Position numbers and translations under genes: made by a program. Shown here piece by piece: positions 63,101 to 64,000 of a stretch of 64,000 nucleotides of DNA. Every line of letters begins with the position of its first letter. The stretch's first letter is position 1. Origin of the DNA: Aliirhizobium wenxiniae (GTDB lineage Bacteria > Pseudomonadota > Alphaproteobacteria > Rhizobiales > Rhizobiaceae); contig NZ_JACHEG010000004.1 of NCBI RefSeq assembly GCF_014201355.1, positions 186,001 to 250,000 of the forward strand, given 5' to 3'. A model generated the notes under the pieces. It saw nothing but the letters and a program-made list of their open reading frames with translations, was not told where the DNA came from and did no database searches.

Positions 63101-64000
63101 TTATTCAGATAGGTTCCTGCCCAACAGGCGATAAGCGCTATCCGTATCGGTAATCACGGTGGTCGCCAGGCCCGCGCTGAGGCACGCGGTCAAAATCGCC
63201 CTTTTATGCGCTCCCCCGGACGCAATGATCCGTGTTGGAATTCGGCGATAATCGTTGATCGATGGAGATATGACCTGCCGGTTCAAGGGGTGATCAATCT
63301 CTTGGCCATTACCGTCGAGATATCGTCCCAGAAGATCGCCGACAGCACCGGCAGTAGTCAATTCTCCAACATCTGTACCGGTGGGCAGGCCGTATCGAAC
63401 CTGAAGCGATTCCGGTGAGATGTCGCCGATGCTGAGAATCGAGACATCTACCGCGGTTGCTTCTTGAAGCAGGCTCTGGAACACCGTCTGTGCAACGATG
63501 GTGTCGCGCGAAGCCGGATCGTCCGCATAGATCGGTGCAGCCAGATAATGACATTCCGCATTCATGACCTTGGCGAACCGCCGCACGATTTCAAACGTGT
63601 TGATTTCCGAGCCGCGCGTCAAGCCGCCCATCATTGAACGAACCTTGACGTTCGGTACGTTGGCCGGCGCCATATGGTGGACGGTCTCGCGTAGCGTTGC
63701 GCCCCAGCCGACCCCAAGTGATGTCGGCTCGCTTGCCTGGATCAGTCGTTCCAGAAACATTGCCGCGGCGCGGCCGATCACGGTCGCCATCTGTTTTTTA
63801 TCTTCGGGTGTCGGAACGATGACCACGTCAGTCAGGCCAAATCGCTGCCGCAGCTCAGCCTCCAGCTCGACGTTTTCGGTCAGTGGAGAGTTGAAGCTGA
63901 TCTTGACGACGCCTTGATCAAGTGCTGCGGAGAGAAGCTCGTTGACCTTGCGGCGTGTGAGCAGCATCCGTTCGGCAATCTGCGCCTGCGTCAATCCTTC
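63101..64000 (-). CDS. SorC/DeoR-family sugar-responsive regulator (5' end missing)
   Basis: The frame runs off the right edge; 299 residues are visible. The N-terminal part reads 'EGLTQAQIAERMLLTRRKVN', a helix-turn-helix of the SorC family, and the rest is the sugar-phosphate-binding domain with 'SLGVGWGATLRETVHHM', 'VRSMMGGLTRGSEINTFEIV' and a late 'IASGGAHKRAILTACLSAG'. Members usually repress a sugar or polyol operon, most likely encoded to the right. The 216 bases to the aldo/keto reductase hold no gene. Confidence 0.88.
   Translation of the reverse strand, partial: EGLTQAQIAERMLLTRRKVNELLSAALDQGVVKISFNSPLTENVELEAELRQRFGLTDVVIVPTPEDKKQMATVIGRAAAMFLERLIQASEPTSLGVGWGATLRETVHHMAPANVPNVKVRSMMGGLTRGSEINTFEIVRRFAKVMNAECHYLAAPIYADDPASRDTIVAQTVFQSLLQEATAVDVSILSIGDISPESLQVRYGLPTGTDVGELTTAGAVGDLLGRYLDGNGQEIDHPLNRQVISPSINDYRRIPTRIIASGGAHKRAILTACLSAGLATTVITDTDSAYRLLGRNLSE

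Overview
The window looks like chromosomal or chromid DNA from a member of the Rhizobiaceae (Agrobacterium/Rhizobium/Neorhizobium type). The reasons are a high-GC alphaproteobacterial gene style, many solute ABC and TRAP operons, a NadQ-type regulator ahead of nadABC, an iron-responsive TGA-N9-TCA element (RirA/IRO type), a rhizobial-style Pho box, and ABC systems paired with IclR, GntR and SorC regulators. No rRNA, tRNA, CRISPR array, insertion sequence or replication origin was recognised. The species assignment is inference; no 16S or housekeeping marker is present.

Layout. 1-5279: xylo-oligosaccharide-type sugar ABC transporter with a GH43 glycosidase (left end cut). 5303-7870: a DUF3299/ATPase/FtsX-type system with a histidine-rich permease, probably metal related. 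8013-9836: alkaline phosphatase behind a Pho box. 9954-11882: a DapA/YagE-type aldolase and an IclR regulator, with a perfect 19-bp palindrome upstream. 12118-19142: ferric-hydroxamate siderophore locus (esterase preceded by six 13-bp repeats, TonB receptor with an IRO box, fhuC, fhuD, fhuB). 19180-25035: surface polysaccharide genes whose gmd, fcl/colC-like and colD-like members suggest GDP-colitose or a related dideoxy sugar. 25565-26407: hexose-phosphate mutarotase. 26529-31796: amino-acid ABC transporter with an M20 amidohydrolase and a divergent GntR regulator. 31903-35593: LytS/LytTR two-component system with a YhjX-like transporter and a matching direct repeat. 35831-40189: nadC-nadB-nadA-nadQ with two operator-like palindromes. 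40490-41806: rarA. 41823-47634: a six-gene phospholipid cluster related to E. coli ynbABCD. 47815-55791: a DUF992 protein, a MarR-like regulator, a TRAP transporter and a divergent 5-oxoprolinase. 55800-62884: a run of redox and detoxification enzymes with a Bcr/CflA exporter. 63101-64000: a SorC regulator cut by the right edge.

How the parts work together. Most blocks are self-contained import-and-use modules with their own regulator and a recognisable operator: Pho box for phosphatase, IRO for siderophore uptake, IclR-like palindrome for the aldolase, GntR palindrome lying inside a promoter spacer, YpdB-like repeat for the carboxylate transporter, and paired NadQ-like palindromes for NAD synthesis. 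The least understood block is the ynb-like lipid cluster. It encodes a complete-looking route (acyltransferase, CDP-diacylglycerol synthase, CDP-alcohol phosphatidyltransferase, PAP2/dual-specificity phosphatase, hydrolase-methyltransferase) for a phospholipid whose identity cannot be read from sequence. It is the best candidate here for an undescribed system.
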